The notes beneath the pieces were generated by a model. That model was not told where the DNA came from. It did no database searches and saw nothing but the letters and a program-made list of their open reading frames with translations. Positions 35,642 to 45,465 of a stretch of DNA of 64,000 nt are shown here, piece by piece (the stretch's first letter is position 1; every line of letters starts with the position of its first letter). The position numbers and the translations under genes are program-made. Origin of the DNA: an uncultured Gammaproteobacteria bacterium (GTDB lineage Bacteria; Pseudomonadota; Gammaproteobacteria; Steroidobacterales; UBA11654); contig CACDKD010000002.1 of NCBI GenBank assembly GCA_902553145.1, forward strand, positions 286,990-350,989, given 5' to 3'.

Positions 35642-35671
35642 AATTCAAATGATTTCTATGTGATTTTTATA

Positions 35672-37027
35672 TCAGCCAAGCTTTTCAATAAGCTCTAGGA
35701 CTTCTTGTGTTTTTGTTTGCATGAGATGAGTATCATTTCTCGATTCAACATTTAGGCGAACCAAAGGCTCTGTGTTGGACATACGAAGATTGAACCTCCA
35801 TGAACCAAAATCAAAACTGTATCCATCTAAGTTGTCAATTATTGGATCAAATGAAAGGTAATGATCTTTGATCTTTTGAAGCAACTTCTCTGGCTCACTC
35901 ACGGTTCGATTAATTTCACCACTCACAGGAAACTTGCCGATCATGTTTTTTACTAAATCAGTGAGTGTTGATCCCGAGACAGATGCATTCTCGATGAGTA
36001 AAAGCCAGGGAATCATTCCGCTGTCACTGTAATAGAAATCTCTGAAATAATGATGCCCACTCATCTCACCGCCATAAACAGAGTTGTTCTCTCGCATCGC
36101 TTCTTTAATGAATGAATGCCCAGACTTAGAAATGACAGGAGTGCCACCAAACCCATCAACTTCTTCAACAGTATTCCAAACCAGTCGTGGATCATGAACA
36201 ATGCTCTCCCCCGGCGACTGTTTTAATAATTGCTCACCCAACAAAGCAATCAGGTAATAGCTCTCTATAAATTCACCATTCGAATCAAAGAAAAAGCATC
36301 GATCAAAATCTCCGTCCCAGGCAATCCCAAGATCAGCAGAATGTTCAATCACTGCTTTGGAGGTTATTTCTCTATTCTCTGGCAATAAGGGATTGGGAAT
36401 TCCATTGGGAAATGAACCGTCCGGTTCATTCTGAATTTTGATGAATTCAATTGGAAGCTTATCCTCAAGCATATCTAAAATTGGACCTGCACAACCATTG
36501 CCTGAATTGGTGACAATCTTCATGGGTTTGATTTTTTTTGGGTCAATGAATTCCATGAGTTTATCGATGTATTCGTTTTTTACATCAATGATCTCAATGA
36601 CAGGCTCATTATCGGTCTTAGATTGTGATGCTTCAGCAATATTCTTTATTTCATCAAGTCCGCTGTCCATGCTGACTGGTTTTGCACCTTTGCCAACAAT
36701 TTTCAATCCATTGTAATCTGCCGGATTATGGCTGGCAGTGATCATTACACCTGCATCCGTATTTAAATGATTTGTGGCAAAGTAAATTTCTTCTGTGCCG
36801 CAAAGCCCAATTGAGTATACTTTTGCGCCCTTGCTATTGATGCCTTTTGTCAGCGCATTGAGAATATCGATGGAAGAGGGTCTAACGTCATATCCAACGA
36901 CAACCGATTCTGCTGCAAAATAAGTCGCGACTCCAGCTCCAATCCGATAGGCGACATCTTCGTTTAATTCAGAAGGTATCCTGCCTCTGACATCGTATGC
37001 CTTAAAGCAGGATATCTCTTTTGTCAT
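35672..37027 (-). CDS. Phosphomannomutase / phosphoglucomutase
   Basis: 451 residues of the alpha-D-phosphohexomutase family. CFKAYDVRGRIPSELN at the N-terminus, the catalytic phosphoserine loop MITASHNPADYNGLK, the metal loop WDGDFDRCFFFD, the sugar-specificity loop GGEMSGHHYFRDF (GEMSGH as in mannose/glucose mutases), and RMSNTEPLVRLNVE for phosphate binding. It resembles bacterial ManB/AlgC used for GDP-mannose and surface polysaccharide. The start overlaps the transporter stop by 1 nt. Confidence 0.93.
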   Translation of the reverse strand: MTKEISCFKAYDVRGRIPSELNEDVAYRIGAGVATYFAAESVVVGYDVRPSSIDILNALTKGINSKGAKVYSIGLCGTEEIYFATNHLNTDAGVMITASHNPADYNGLKIVGKGAKPVSMDSGLDEIKNIAEASQSKTDNEPVIEIIDVKNEYIDKLMEFIDPKKIKPMKIVTNSGNGCAGPILDMLEDKLPIEFIKIQNEPDGSFPNGIPNPLLPENREITSKAVIEHSADLGIAWDGDFDRCFFFDSNGEFIESYYLIALLGEQLLKQSPGESIVHDPRLVWNTVEEVDGFGGTPVISKSGHSFIKEAMRENNSVYGGEMSGHHYFRDFYYSDSGMIPWLLLIENASVSGSTLTDLVKNMIGKFPVSGEINRTVSEPEKLLQKIKDHYLSFDPIIDNLDGYSFDFGSWRFNLRMSNTEPLVRLNVESRNDTHLMQTKTQEVLELIEKLG

Positions 37028-38397
37028 TACTCAAGTGGTAGAGAATAGTAATCGAAGAAGAGCCACATGATAATTGTGCAAATTACCAACGTAAGCAACA
37101 TCACTGGCAGGCCTTTTTTCGCCCACATAAGCGGTGTAATTGCCATGCTCTTATCGCCTGTGTCTCTAGCAAGCCTTTCTGAGACAGTCACAATAAAGAC
37201 GTTTGCTGTTGAACCAATGTGAGTTCCATTTCCACCCATTCCAACTCCAAGTGCCAGACACCACCAAAGTGCAGCGGCATTTATGCCTTGCGCTTCGAGT
37301 GACATGATGATTGGTATCATGGCTGCTGTGAAAGGAATATTGTCGATTGCAGCTGACATAATCGCAGCAACCCACATAAGGATAATGCATGCAAGCAAGA
37401 AATCTTCTTTAACAAAAGGAATAATGAACGTTCCTAAGTACTCCAAGAAGCCGCTCCCTTCAACGCCGCCGACAATCATAAAGAGTGCGATGAAGAACAT
37501 CAATAATGGAATCTCGACATCGTGCATGATGTCCTCAAGCTCCAAATGCTTTTGAAGAAATACCAAAGCAATAAGGCCTGCTCCAGCAACCATCCATGGA
37601 TCCCAGTTGATGACATTATGAATCACAAAAAGAACAACCATCGCCCCTAATACAAACAGTGATTTATTCCAAAGACCTTTGTCTTTGTAATCCAAGGTAT
37701 CCGTGAATTGCCCTTCTGCTTTAAGGTCTAGCTCTTTCTTGAAAAGAACTCGCATAAAGAAGAGTGTAGCAATCCATGCGACAAATACGATTGGACCCAT
37801 CTTTTCCACGAAAGGCATAAAAGCAATGTCTTTGGCAGAGCCAATCATCAAGTTGGGAGGATCACCAACCAATGTTGCAACACCGCCAGTATCAGAGAGA
37901 AGTGCAGCAGCCATTAAATACGGAATTGGAGTGACCTTCATTTTCTGACAAATCAACACTATGAGAGGCCCGAATATCACCACCGTGGTGACATTATCAA
38001 GAAGTAGAGAAATAAAAGTTACAGCAGTACCGATAAGGGCCAACATTAGGAATTGCCTTCCTTTTGCGAATCGTCCGATTTCATAAGCTAAAACCTCAAA
38101 ACCGCCGGTCTTAATCATGATTGCAACAATTCCCATCATCGCTGCTAAAAGAAAAACAACGTTCCAATCTACTGCTTGAAAAGCACAACTTGGGGTATAG
38201 AACCCGTACATCTGTCCGACAACCACCATGGCACCGGCGCCAAGCATCGCAACTTTAACGCGATGAAATCCGTGTAAGGTCTCTGTAAATATTCCAATAA
38301 AACTGATAGCTAATATAATTCCTGAGACTAACATGCCCTCATTCATAGCTGTTGGTATTGCTCCAACTGTGCATTGAGCCATTTCCGCTGCTGCCAT
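37027..38397 (-). CDS. ArsB/NhaD-family ion transporter
   Basis: 456 residues with about 11-12 membrane segments. SLLLDNVTTVVIFGPL, DTGGVATLVGDPPNLMIGSA and the second-half repeat SAAIDNIPFTAAMIPI with GGNGTHIGSTAN are characteristic of the ArsB/NhaD/P-protein superfamily. The substrate may be Na+/H+, arsenite or a dicarboxylate. No arsR is next to it, and the arsC-like gene at 61317 is far away, so arsenite export is not favoured. Confidence 0.88.
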   Translation of the reverse strand: MAAAEMAQCTVGAIPTAMNEGMLVSGIILAISFIGIFTETLHGFHRVKVAMLGAGAMVVVGQMYGFYTPSCAFQAVDWNVVFLLAAMMGIVAIMIKTGGFEVLAYEIGRFAKGRQFLMLALIGTAVTFISLLLDNVTTVVIFGPLIVLICQKMKVTPIPYLMAAALLSDTGGVATLVGDPPNLMIGSAKDIAFMPFVEKMGPIVFVAWIATLFFMRVLFKKELDLKAEGQFTDTLDYKDKGLWNKSLFVLGAMVVLFVIHNVINWDPWMVAGAGLIALVFLQKHLELEDIMHDVEIPLLMFFIALFMIVGGVEGSGFLEYLGTFIIPFVKEDFLLACIILMWVAAIMSAAIDNIPFTAAMIPIIMSLEAQGINAAALWWCLALGVGMGGNGTHIGSTANVFIVTVSERLARDTGDKSMAITPLMWAKKGLPVMLLTLVICTIIMWLFFDYYSLPLE

Positions 38398-38458
38398 TGG
38401 TTATACTCCTCTGAAATAGAAATAAAGTCTAGATTCTAATACAAAATGACTGAAAAAG

Positions 38459-39151
38459 TCACCAATTCAACTTCTTATTTGAAGCTTTTGTTAACTTCTC
38501 GAGATATGCTTTGTGTGCTTCTTTTTGATCCTTGCTTGGAGTTGCATTAATTATCTTTCTATTAGAATAGTCAAATGTTTCATTTGATGCATGAATGCCT
38601 TTATCATCCTTATCCTCATTTGAGAAAAACCCCACCTGACCCCCTGTCATCAATAGATAAACTCTCGCGAGGAGTTTTGCATCAATCAAAGCGCCGTGGA
38701 CGTCTCTTGATGTTCCATCGACTTCATACCTATTGATGAGTGCGTCCAGACTATTTCTTTGTCCCGGATGTTTTTCTCTAGCAAGAGTTAAGGAATCCGT
38801 GATTTCACAAAGGTCCTCGAGTCGATCCTTATAACCCAGAAGCTCTAACTCCTTATTGATGAACGATGAATCAAACGGTGCGTTGTGCATGATCACTTCT
38901 GATCCCTCAATGTAATCAATGAATTCGGAAATTACTTCGGAAAACTTTGGCTTGTTTGATACAAAATCATCTGTGATCCCATGGATTGGAATTGTTGCGG
39001 GATCAATTTTTCTGTCCGGATTGAGATATGTTTGATAATCATTCCCGGTTAATCTCCGATCAACAATCTCAACCACCCCGATTTCAATGACTCGATGCCC
39101 GGATTCTGGCGAAATACCCGTTGTTTCAGTATCCAGAATAAGTTGTCTCAT
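38459..39151 (-). CDS. dnaQ: DNA polymerase III epsilon subunit (3'-5' proofreading exonuclease)
   Basis: 230 residues. Exonuclease motifs Exo[13 protein letters not shown], Exo[12 protein letters not shown] and ExoIII with [14 protein letters not shown] are all present (DEDDh type). The C-terminal tail is lysine-rich. The start overlaps rnhA by 4 nt (ATGA), the usual rnhA-dnaQ pairing in gammaproteobacteria. Confidence 0.95.
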   Translation of the reverse strand: MRQLILDTETTGISPESGHRVIEIGVVEIVDRRLTGNDYQTYLNPDRKIDPATIPIHGITDDFVSNKPKFSEVISEFIDYIEGSEVIMHNAPFDSSFINKELELLGYKDRLEDLCEITDSLTLAREKHPGQRNSLDALINRYEVDGTSRDVHGALIDAKLLARVYLLMTGGQVGFFSNEDKDDKGIHASNETFDYSNRKIINATPSKDQKEAHKAYLEKLTKASNKKLNW

Positions 39152-39591
39152 GAATTCTCCAACATATCATCCAAGCCCTTGTTGGCAAGCATATCGGCTC
39201 TTTCATTGAACTCGTGACCCGCATGGCCTTTGACCCAAAACCAATTGATTTTATGTTTATTCGTTAAATCATCCAATTGAACCCATAGATCCGCATTGAC
39301 CACAGGTTTCTTTTTTGAGTTTTTGAATCCATTAGTTTTCCATTTGATGATCCACTCGGTAATGCCCTGTTTGACATATTTAGAATCCGTATACAAATCG
39401 ATCTCACAGGTTTCTTTAACGGACTCAATTGCCTTGATTGCTGCCAAAAGCTCCATTCGATTATTCGTTGTATTGTCCTCCCCTCCAGAGATCTCTTTTT
39501 CGTGATTATCAAATTTCAGCAAAGCGCCCCAACCGCCAGGCCCAGGATTGCCTCTGCATGCTCCGTCTGTGTATATCTCGATACGTTTCAT
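39148..39591 (-). CDS. rnhA: Ribonuclease HI
   Basis: 147 residues. Catalytic DEDD set: D10 in [17 protein letters not shown]48 in [11 protein letters not shown]70 in LYTDSKYV, and the final D in [25 protein letters not shown] is canonical. Removes RNA from RNA-DNA hybrids. Divergent from fabI. Confidence 0.96.
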   Translation of the reverse strand: MKRIEIYTDGACRGNPGPGGWGALLKFDNHEKEISGGEDNTTNNRMELLAAIKAIESVKETCEIDLYTDSKYVKQGITEWIIKWKTNGFKNSKKKPVVNADLWVQLDDLTNKHKINWFWVKGHAGHEFNERADMLANKGLDDMLENS

Positions 39592-39699
39592 CTGTCAGTT
39601 TAAAAATTTGAAATCCAATTAAACATTTTAATGTAAAATGGCGAAGTTGTATTCTAGAACTAAATAGAATTTAGATAAATTGCAATCAAGGGGGATCCA

Positions 39700-40485
39700 T
39701 TGGGAATCTTAGAAGGAAAAAAAGCATTAATTGCCGGAGTGGCTAGCAATCGGTCAATTGCCTATGGCGTGGCAAAATGCATGCATCGAGAAGGCGCAGA
39801 ATTGGCATTCACCTATCAAACAGAAAAATTAAAGCCCAGGGTGGAAAAATTTGCCAAAGAATTTGAATCCGATATTTGCATTGAAATGGAAGTCTCTTCG
39901 GATGATGGAATTTCTAAAGCATTTGATGACCTCAAAACCAGCTGGTCTGATTTTGACATCATGGTGCACTCCATAGCATTTGCTCCCACCGAAGAACTCA
40001 AGGGATCTTTCATTGAATCCGTTACACGAGAAGGATTCAAGACTGCACATGAGATCAGCTCCTTTAGTTTTGCCGCTATGGCAAGAGAAGCAAAATCAAT
40101 GCTCAATGAACATGCATCGCTGATGACAATGACTTATCTTGGTTCGATGAGATCTGTGCCAAACTACAATGTCATGGGGCCAGCCAAAGCCAGCCTTGAG
40201 TCCACTGTACGTTTCATGGCTGCTGATTTGGGTCCCGACTCAATTCGGGTCAACGGAATATCAGCAGGTCCCATAAAAACACTTGCCGCATCCGGTGTGA
40301 GTGGTTTCAGATCGATGTTAAAACACGTTGAATCAAAAACTTCGCTCAGAAGAAATGTCACCATTGAAGATGTTGGAAATACAGCCGCATTTTTAGGATC
40401 CGACCTTTCGGCTGGAATGACGGGAGAGATCCTATACGTCGATGCGGGTTACAGAAATCTAGGAATGAATTTTGATATGGAATAG
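39700..40485 (+). CDS. fabI: Enoyl-[acyl-carrier-protein] reductase (NADH)
   Basis: 261 residues. Reduces trans-2-enoyl-ACP in fatty acid elongation. GVASNRSIAYGVA is the FabI-type NAD loop, and Y-N-V-M-G-P-A-K gives the Y-x6-K catalytic pair. The start is TTG at 39700-39702 behind a strong AAGGGGGA Shine-Dalgarno; no ATG occurs before the core. Last codons end DME, 6 nt from the convergent ppiD. ppiD-fabI adjacency is known from pseudomonads. Confidence 0.96.
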   Translation: MGILEGKKALIAGVASNRSIAYGVAKCMHREGAELAFTYQTEKLKPRVEKFAKEFESDICIEMEVSSDDGISKAFDDLKTSWSDFDIMVHSIAFAPTEELKGSFIESVTREGFKTAHEISSFSFAAMAREAKSMLNEHASLMTMTYLGSMRSVPNYNVMGPAKASLESTVRFMAADLGPDSIRVNGISAGPIKTLAASGVSGFRSMLKHVESKTSLRRNVTIEDVGNTAAFLGSDLSAGMTGEILYVDAGYRNLGMNFDME

Positions 40486-40491
40486 ATCTGA

Positions 40492-42384
40492 CTAGAGATC
40501 AAATAATCCTTCGTAAAGACCTGGCTCAATAAATACTTCAGCATTGTCTCTCAACGATTGAGCAAGACTGCTCAGATCTTCAGAACCATACTGCTGAGAT
40601 AAATCCGACTTGGCATCGCTTCTTTCTTGATCCGAGAAAAAGCTTAGATTGCCTGTGCTAACAGAGGATACTTTTGCTAAATACACGCTGTCCATTTCTG
40701 AAAAAACCACTATCTCTTGATCGATAAGATCCTTATGCATTGAAAAAATGGCTTCAGTCAAACCTCTGGGATAGTTTGTGGAATTTCTAAGGATCTGAAA
40801 ATCTTCACTTTTAATGCCCTCTTCCGTTGCCAAATCAGCAAAGCTCAATGCCTCCTGACCTCTGAGTTCCTCGGCATAATCGTTTGCAAGACTCATGGCT
40901 CTATTGTTCATTAAGAAGTTCTCAATATCCGATTGAACAGAAGAGAACTCTCTGGTTGCTGGCAATCTATGAGACTTGGCTCTCGCTACAATCACGCTGT
41001 CCCCTATTTGGAACAATGGGGTATTCTCTCCTAGCTCAATAGAACCCGGACTAAAAAGAATATTCACCATCTCGGGATCTTGATGCAAGAATGTAGATCC
41101 GGTTCTGGAAAAAGAATCCAATGCATTCAATTCGAGATTCATTTTATCTGCAACTGAGGCAAGCTCATTGTAAGACTGAAGAGTGAGATCTGCCATCTGA
41201 TCTGCCAATTCAAATAATTCTTCTTCTGCGAGTTGTCTTGAATATTCAAGCTCAAGTTCGTATTCGATTTCATCAAAAGATTGTTGCTCTCCGGTCTTAA
41301 TATCATCCATCCTGATCAAATGATAGCCAAAGTCTGTTTTAACTGGGGCCGATACTTCCCCAACGTTCATGGAGAATAAAGCGCTTTCAAACTCTGGAAC
41401 AAAAAGTCCCGTTTCGGCCCAACCCAAGTCTCCGCCTTGAGCTGCTGAACCTGGATCATCCGAATATTGTCTTGCTAAATCTTCAAAGCTTTCTGTTTCA
41501 AGCTTTGATTGAATCTCCCCGATGAGATCAGCTGCCTGCTCATCGGTTGTATCTCCATCAATGGCTACAAGTATGTGGCTCGATTTTCTCTCTTCGTTGG
41601 TCACAAACCGATCGAGGTTATTTTCGTAATACTCTTTTAAATCATCAGCGCTGAATTCAACCTGCTGAGCGACATCTTCAATACTAATTTCAAGATACTC
41701 AACATCCACCTCTTCATTGCTTTGAAATAAATCTAGATTGTTCTGATAGTAATCATTGACTTCAGATGGATCGATTACTACTTGATCCAAAAATCTGGAT
41801 GAATCGACTGTGAGTAATTGTCCTGTGCGCTCTTGCATTTGAAGCTCAATGAACTGAGTGAACTCGGCATTGGTAATAAATGCGGTCTCAATGAATCCTC
41901 TTCTTAATTGATCGATTTCCAATTGCAGTCTCAGATCATTTTCGAATTGATCAATGGTTACGCCTTGGCTGGCAAGGATCGCTTTGTAGTTTTCAATATT
42001 AAATTCGCCCCCCAAAAGAAAGGTCTCATTTGTTCGAATCAACTCAGCCACATATTCAGGACTGACTCGATAGCCACTTTCAGATAAGTAATCCAATAAC
42101 AAGCGCCTGATAATTAAATCTTCTGCTGCTGATTCTTTAATGGATTGCTCAAGCACTTCAGGTACTTCGTCTCCGAGAAGATCTTGAAATTCAACCAGCT
42201 TGTTTGAAAACTCTTCCTGAAACTCAAACAAAGTAATCTCTTCACCATTCACTGTAATTACCACATCATCCTGAAGCGGTGTTTGATCCATATTTCCAAA
42301 ACTAATGACTAATGTCATGGATATCAAAACAATGAAAACAATGGCAATCCAACCAGTAAATTTATCTCTTATGGCTTGCAACAT
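40492..42384 (-). CDS. ppiD: Periplasmic folding chaperone PpiD
   Basis: 630 residues. N-terminal membrane anchor (WIAIVFIVLISMTLVISFG), a SurA-like chaperone domain (about 40-200), then a PpiC/parvulin domain with RKSSHILVAIDGD, ARQYSDDPGSAAQGGDLGW and VSAPVKTDFGYHLIRMDDI, and a C-terminal chaperone segment. It assists outer-membrane and exported proteins at the SecYEG exit. It lies 12 nt downstream of the thiolase gene, not next to hup as in E. coli. Confidence 0.93.
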   Translation of the reverse strand: MLQAIRDKFTGWIAIVFIVLISMTLVISFGNMDQTPLQDDVVITVNGEEITLFEFQEEFSNKLVEFQDLLGDEVPEVLEQSIKESAAEDLIIRRLLLDYLSESGYRVSPEYVAELIRTNETFLLGGEFNIENYKAILASQGVTIDQFENDLRLQLEIDQLRRGFIETAFITNAEFTQFIELQMQERTGQLLTVDSSRFLDQVVIDPSEVNDYYQNNLDLFQSNEEVDVEYLEISIEDVAQQVEFSADDLKEYYENNLDRFVTNEERKSSHILVAIDGDTTDEQAADLIGEIQSKLETESFEDLARQYSDDPGSAAQGGDLGWAETGLFVPEFESALFSMNVGEVSAPVKTDFGYHLIRMDDIKTGEQQSFDEIEYELELEYSRQLAEEELFELADQMADLTLQSYNELASVADKMNLELNALDSFSRTGSTFLHQDPEMVNILFSPGSIELGENTPLFQIGDSVIVARAKSHRLPATREFSSVQSDIENFLMNNRAMSLANDYAEELRGQEALSFADLATEEGIKSEDFQILRNSTNYPRGLTEAIFSMHKDLIDQEIVVFSEMDSVYLAKVSSVSTGNLSFFSDQERSDAKSDLSQQYGSEDLSSLAQSLRDNAEVFIEPGLYEGLFDL

Positions 42385-42396
42385 GATTAATTACCT

Positions 42397-43590
42397 TTAT
42401 TGAATGGATTCAAATAAGCCAGCTGCGCCCTGGCCGCCACCAACACACATTGTTACAACACCATACTTAGCTTTTCTTCGAATAAGTTCTCTGGTCAAAC
42501 AACCAACCAAACGAGAACCAGTCATGCCAAACGGATGCCCGACTGCGATTGATCCTCCATTGACATTTAAAATGTCGCTCGGAAGACCTAGATAATCTCT
42601 GATATAGACCACTTGTGAGGCAAAGGCCTCATTTAGTTCCCAAAGATCAACATCGTCTTGTGATAGCCCTGCAGATTCAAGTAATTTTGGTATAGCGTAG
42701 ATTGGACCAATACCCATTTCGTCTGGTTCGCAACCAACAACTGAAAAACCTCTGAAATAAGCCAAAGGCTCTAATCCAAGTTGCTCGGCTTTTTTCTCAC
42801 TCATCACCAGTGTGACCGATGATCCATCGGATAGCTGCGATGAATTCCCAGCTGTGACTGTGCCATTTTCTGGGTCGAATACAGGCTTCAAAGAAGAGAG
42901 GCCTTCGATGTTTGTATCTGGTCTATTGCAGTTGTCTCGATCAACTACAGTCTCTACCTCACTCTCTTCGCCTGACTCTTTATCGAAAACTTTCATCATC
43001 GTTTTCATTGGAACGATTTCATCATTGTATACTCCAACATTCTGAGCAGCCGCACATCTTTCTTGGCTGGATAAAGCATACTCATCTTGTGATTCTCTTG
43101 TGACATTGTATCTCTTCGCAACTGTCTCTGCAGTATCGCCCATCGCATGATAAATCCCTGGCTTCTTCTCCTTGAGCTTTTCATTTTCAAACATAAACAT
43201 ATTGATGTTATTTGGCTGAGTTGTACTGATTGATTCAACACCTCCTGCCATTATGCAATCGGCAAATCCACTTTGAATCTGAGTTGCTGCCATAGCTACT
43301 GTTTGTAATCCTGAAGAGCAAAAACGATTTACAGTGGTTCCTCCAACTGAAACAGGAAGATTTGATAGGACTGCGGATGTTCTTGCTACATTGCTTCCTT
43401 GAGAGCCTTCTGGATAACCACAACCTAAAATCACGTCTTCGACCATATCTGGTTCAACCTGAGGATGCTTTTCTAATAGAGTATTGATGAGATGAGCAGT
43501 CATATCATCGGCCCTAGTCTGATTAAATCCACCTCTATATGATTTTGCCAATCCAGTTCTTAGACTATCTACAATTACAGCTTGATTCAT
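42397..43590 (-). CDS. Acetyl-CoA acyltransferase (thiolase)
   Basis: 397 residues. Catalytic Cys in VNRFCSSGLQTVAMAA, His in GGSIAVGHPFGMTGSR, second Cys in VTMCVGGGQGAAGLFE, and GGVESIS. It fits the degradative thiolases (FadA/acetyl-CoA acetyltransferase family). No 3-hydroxyacyl-CoA dehydrogenase gene is adjacent. Transcribed into ppiD. Confidence 0.93.
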   Translation of the reverse strand: MNQAVIVDSLRTGLAKSYRGGFNQTRADDMTAHLINTLLEKHPQVEPDMVEDVILGCGYPEGSQGSNVARTSAVLSNLPVSVGGTTVNRFCSSGLQTVAMAATQIQSGFADCIMAGGVESISTTQPNNINMFMFENEKLKEKKPGIYHAMGDTAETVAKRYNVTRESQDEYALSSQERCAAAQNVGVYNDEIVPMKTMMKVFDKESGEESEVETVVDRDNCNRPDTNIEGLSSLKPVFDPENGTVTAGNSSQLSDGSSVTLVMSEKKAEQLGLEPLAYFRGFSVVGCEPDEMGIGPIYAIPKLLESAGLSQDDVDLWELNEAFASQVVYIRDYLGLPSDILNVNGGSIAVGHPFGMTGSRLVGCLTRELIRRKAKYGVVTMCVGGGQGAAGLFESIQ

Positions 43591-43627
43591 AGCAACTATC
43601 CAAATCTATTATAAATATGATCTTATG

Positions 43628-44272
43628 TTAAAAAGCATCATCATCTTGTGTCGTCTCAGCTTTGATTGCAGCCGATACAGTTTCAAGAGCTTGGCAGATC
43701 TCTAAAATATCATAGATCGTGCCTTGAGAAACCTGAACTCTCCATATCTTTAGTCGATCATTGACCCACTCTTTAGAAACATTTCCCTTTTCGATAGATT
43801 CATTGATTTCATCTCTCATATATGGCTTGACTGTATTTTTTACATCTTGTGATATTTGATACTCATCTCTACATCTATCTGCAGCTACCATCATTGCCAG
43901 ATTATTTTCAACAGCTTCTCTTTTTTTGCGTTTCTCACGTTCTGCCTGCCTAGCCAGTCTTTGCTCTTCTTCCTTTTTTTCTCTAGCTATCCTTTCTTGC
44001 TCTTCTTTTTTACGTTGTTCTTCGCGAGCTATTCTCTCCTGCTCCTTCCTTTTTTCTTCTTCTTTTCTCTTTGCTTCTGCTACAGCAGGATCCTCTATAA
44101 CTGTTTCATTAGCTTGCTCTATGGTCTTTTCATCCTTTTTTTCTTCCTTATTATTCATCATGCCTTCAAGGTCCTTCATTGCACCCAGACCCTTCTGCAA
44201 ATCATCAAATGGTCCCGCATAAGTTTGGAATGAAATTATCAAAGACAATGAAATAAATATTCTTGTAATCAT
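43628..44272 (-). CDS. Secreted coiled-coil protein, Glu/Lys/Arg-rich, unknown function
   Basis: 214 residues: signal peptide (about 1-19, ending TYAG), then a highly charged helical stretch from about 42 to 122 made of KEEEKRKEQERIAREE-type heptads, then a more ordinary C-terminal domain with two Cys (DRCRDEYQI and EICQALE). The coiled coil resembles TolA-like spacers, but no TonB-type C-terminal domain is recognised. AGGAG Shine-Dalgarno. It is 61 nt downstream of tRNA-Asp. Confidence 0.7.
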   Translation of the reverse strand: MITRIFISLSLIISFQTYAGPFDDLQKGLGAMKDLEGMMNNKEEKKDEKTIEQANETVIEDPAVAEAKRKEEEKRKEQERIAREEQRKKEEQERIAREKKEEEQRLARQAEREKRKKREAVENNLAMMVAADRCRDEYQISQDVKNTVKPYMRDEINESIEKGNVSKEWVNDRLKIWRVQVSQGTIYDILEICQALETVSAAIKAETTQDDDAF

Positions 44273-44333
44273 ATTTTAATCTCCTATTTTTTATTACTAA
44301 TTCATTTTATAAGATAATTTAACAATCAGGATC

Positions 44334-44411
44334 TGGCGGAGTGGACGGGATTCGAACCCGCGACCTCCTGCGTGACAGGCAGGCATTCTAACCAAGCTGA
44401 ACTACCACTCC
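44334..44411 (-). tRNA. tRNA-Asp(GTC)
   Basis: Acceptor GGAGTGG/CCACTCC, anticodon stem-loop CCTGC-CTGTCAC-GCAGG, T-arm GGTTCGAATCC, discriminator G, encoded CCA. Confidence 0.97.
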
Positions 44412-44425
44412 TTAATCGACCTAAT

Positions 44426-44442
44426 TGTGTCAAGATGACACA
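44426..44442. promoter_or_regulatory. Perfect 7-bp inverted repeat at the tRNA-Asp transcription start
   Basis: TGTGTCA-AGA-TGACACA. It lies between the -10 box and the tRNA-Asp gene on the minus strand and upstream of the divergent DUF4396 gene. It may be an operator or a short hairpin in the tRNA precursor. Confidence 0.45.
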
Positions 44443-44469
44443 GTTTAAAAATCACAATTTATCTGTCAA
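44442..44469 (-). promoter_or_regulatory. Promoter of tRNA-Asp
   Basis: TTGACA (minus strand, 44464-44469), 16 nt, TAAACT (44442-44447), about 30 nt upstream of the tRNA 5' end. It probably also serves the coiled-coil gene behind the tRNA. Confidence 0.55.
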
Positions 44470-44566
44470 TAATTTATTAAATAAATTAGGAAATAATTAT
44501 CTCACATGTGACTCAAATAAGCCTATATAATAAATTTTGAAAAGAACAATATTTTGTATAACTGCC

Positions 44567-45019
44567 ATGGAAACAGTAACGATAGAAAGTAGAGTCAGTT
44601 GGAAATGTAAACATACATGGAAAAGAGCTTCTGTGAATACGCTCTGGTGCCTTTTAGGGTGTTCAATCGGTGATTTTGGAACAATCTATTTCTTTCAAGT
44701 GACAGGAAATCCTTGGGAATTCTCAGTTCTTCTGATCATGAGCTTAGCGATCATGAATGGTCTGATTACATCGATCATGCTTGAAACATACATACTCTCA
44801 AGACAAATGGTCTTAAAAGAAGCATTTAGGGTTGCAATTGGCATGTCCCTGATCTCTATGATCGCAATGGAAGCAGCCATGAATATAACGGATGTAATAT
44901 TGACCGGAGGAGCAATGCTGACCTGGTGGGTCATTCCATTCATGCTCTTAGCTGGATTCATAACGCCATTGCCTTACAACTATTATCGACTAAAAAAATA
45001 CGGCAAAGCCTGCCATTAA
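44567..45019 (+). CDS. DUF4396-family membrane protein
   Basis: About 150 residues with four hydrophobic segments. WKRASVNTLWCLLGCSIGDFGTIYFFQ is the family signature, followed by AIGMSLISMIAMEAAMNITDV. The function is unknown; in other genomes the family is often found with copper or metal genes. The ATG at 44567 (METVTIES) is preferred over an upstream TTG. It begins a plus-strand unit with the ABM and quinone-reductase genes. Confidence 0.75.
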   Translation: METVTIESRVSWKCKHTWKRASVNTLWCLLGCSIGDFGTIYFFQVTGNPWEFSVLLIMSLAIMNGLITSIMLETYILSRQMVLKEAFRVAIGMSLISMIAMEAAMNITDVILTGGAMLTWWVIPFMLLAGFITPLPYNYYRLKKYGKACH

Positions 45020-45036
45020 ATACTAGGAACATTTAA

Positions 45037-45465
45037 ATGAGATTCTTGCTACTTCTATCATTACTATTCTCACCATTGAGCTTTGCTGGTCATCACTCAG
45101 AATCAAAAAACGAACAAATTATTTTTCTACTTGATCTCGAGGTCATCGAAGGCAAAGAAAATCAAGTGGATGATCTGATTGATAGACTTGTAGAAAATGT
45201 AGAAAAGACTGAGCCAGGAACCATTGCATATGAATATTACGCTTCCACTAAAGATCGAATTTTTCTATACGAAGTCTATGAAAATCATGCTGCCGCAGAG
45301 TTTCATGTGGATAGCTTCTTACAAGGCGATCTGATGCCTATATTTGTGGATACATTCAGGGTTTTGACATTTGAGGTCTTAGGCACCACCACAGATCAAT
45401 TGAAGGTAAAAATGAAAGACTTCACTAATGACCATAGGCCAAAAACTAAGGGGTTTATTAGGTAA
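45037..45465 (+). CDS. Secreted antibiotic-biosynthesis-monooxygenase-type (YgiN-like) protein
   Basis: 142 residues: signal peptide (MRFLLLLSLLFSPLSFAG), then a dimeric alpha-beta-barrel domain (IIFLLDLEVIEGKENQVDDLIDRL, PGTIAYEYYASTKDRIFLYEVYENHAAAEFH). YgiN is a quinol monooxygenase encoded beside the quinone reductase mdaB in E. coli; here too a quinone-reductase-like gene follows directly. A periplasmic location would differ from YgiN. TAA is followed immediately by the next gene's TTG in the same frame. Confidence 0.8.
   Translation: MRFLLLLSLLFSPLSFAGHHSESKNEQIIFLLDLEVIEGKENQVDDLIDRLVENVEKTEPGTIAYEYYASTKDRIFLYEVYENHAAAEFHVDSFLQGDLMPIFVDTFRVLTFEVLGTTTDQLKVKMKDFTNDHRPKTKGFIR

Noticed and set aside
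37027-38397. Arsenic-resistance operon with the ArsB/NhaD-type transporter
   Set aside because: No arsR or arsC next to it; the arsC-like gene is 23 kb away, and the superfamily includes Na+/H+ exchangers.
43856-44233. Long plus-strand ORFs rich in Phe/Ser/Leu opposite the coiled-coil gene
   Set aside because: They are antisense shadows of the Glu/Lys/Arg repeats of the minus-strand gene; no Shine-Dalgarno or plausible protein.
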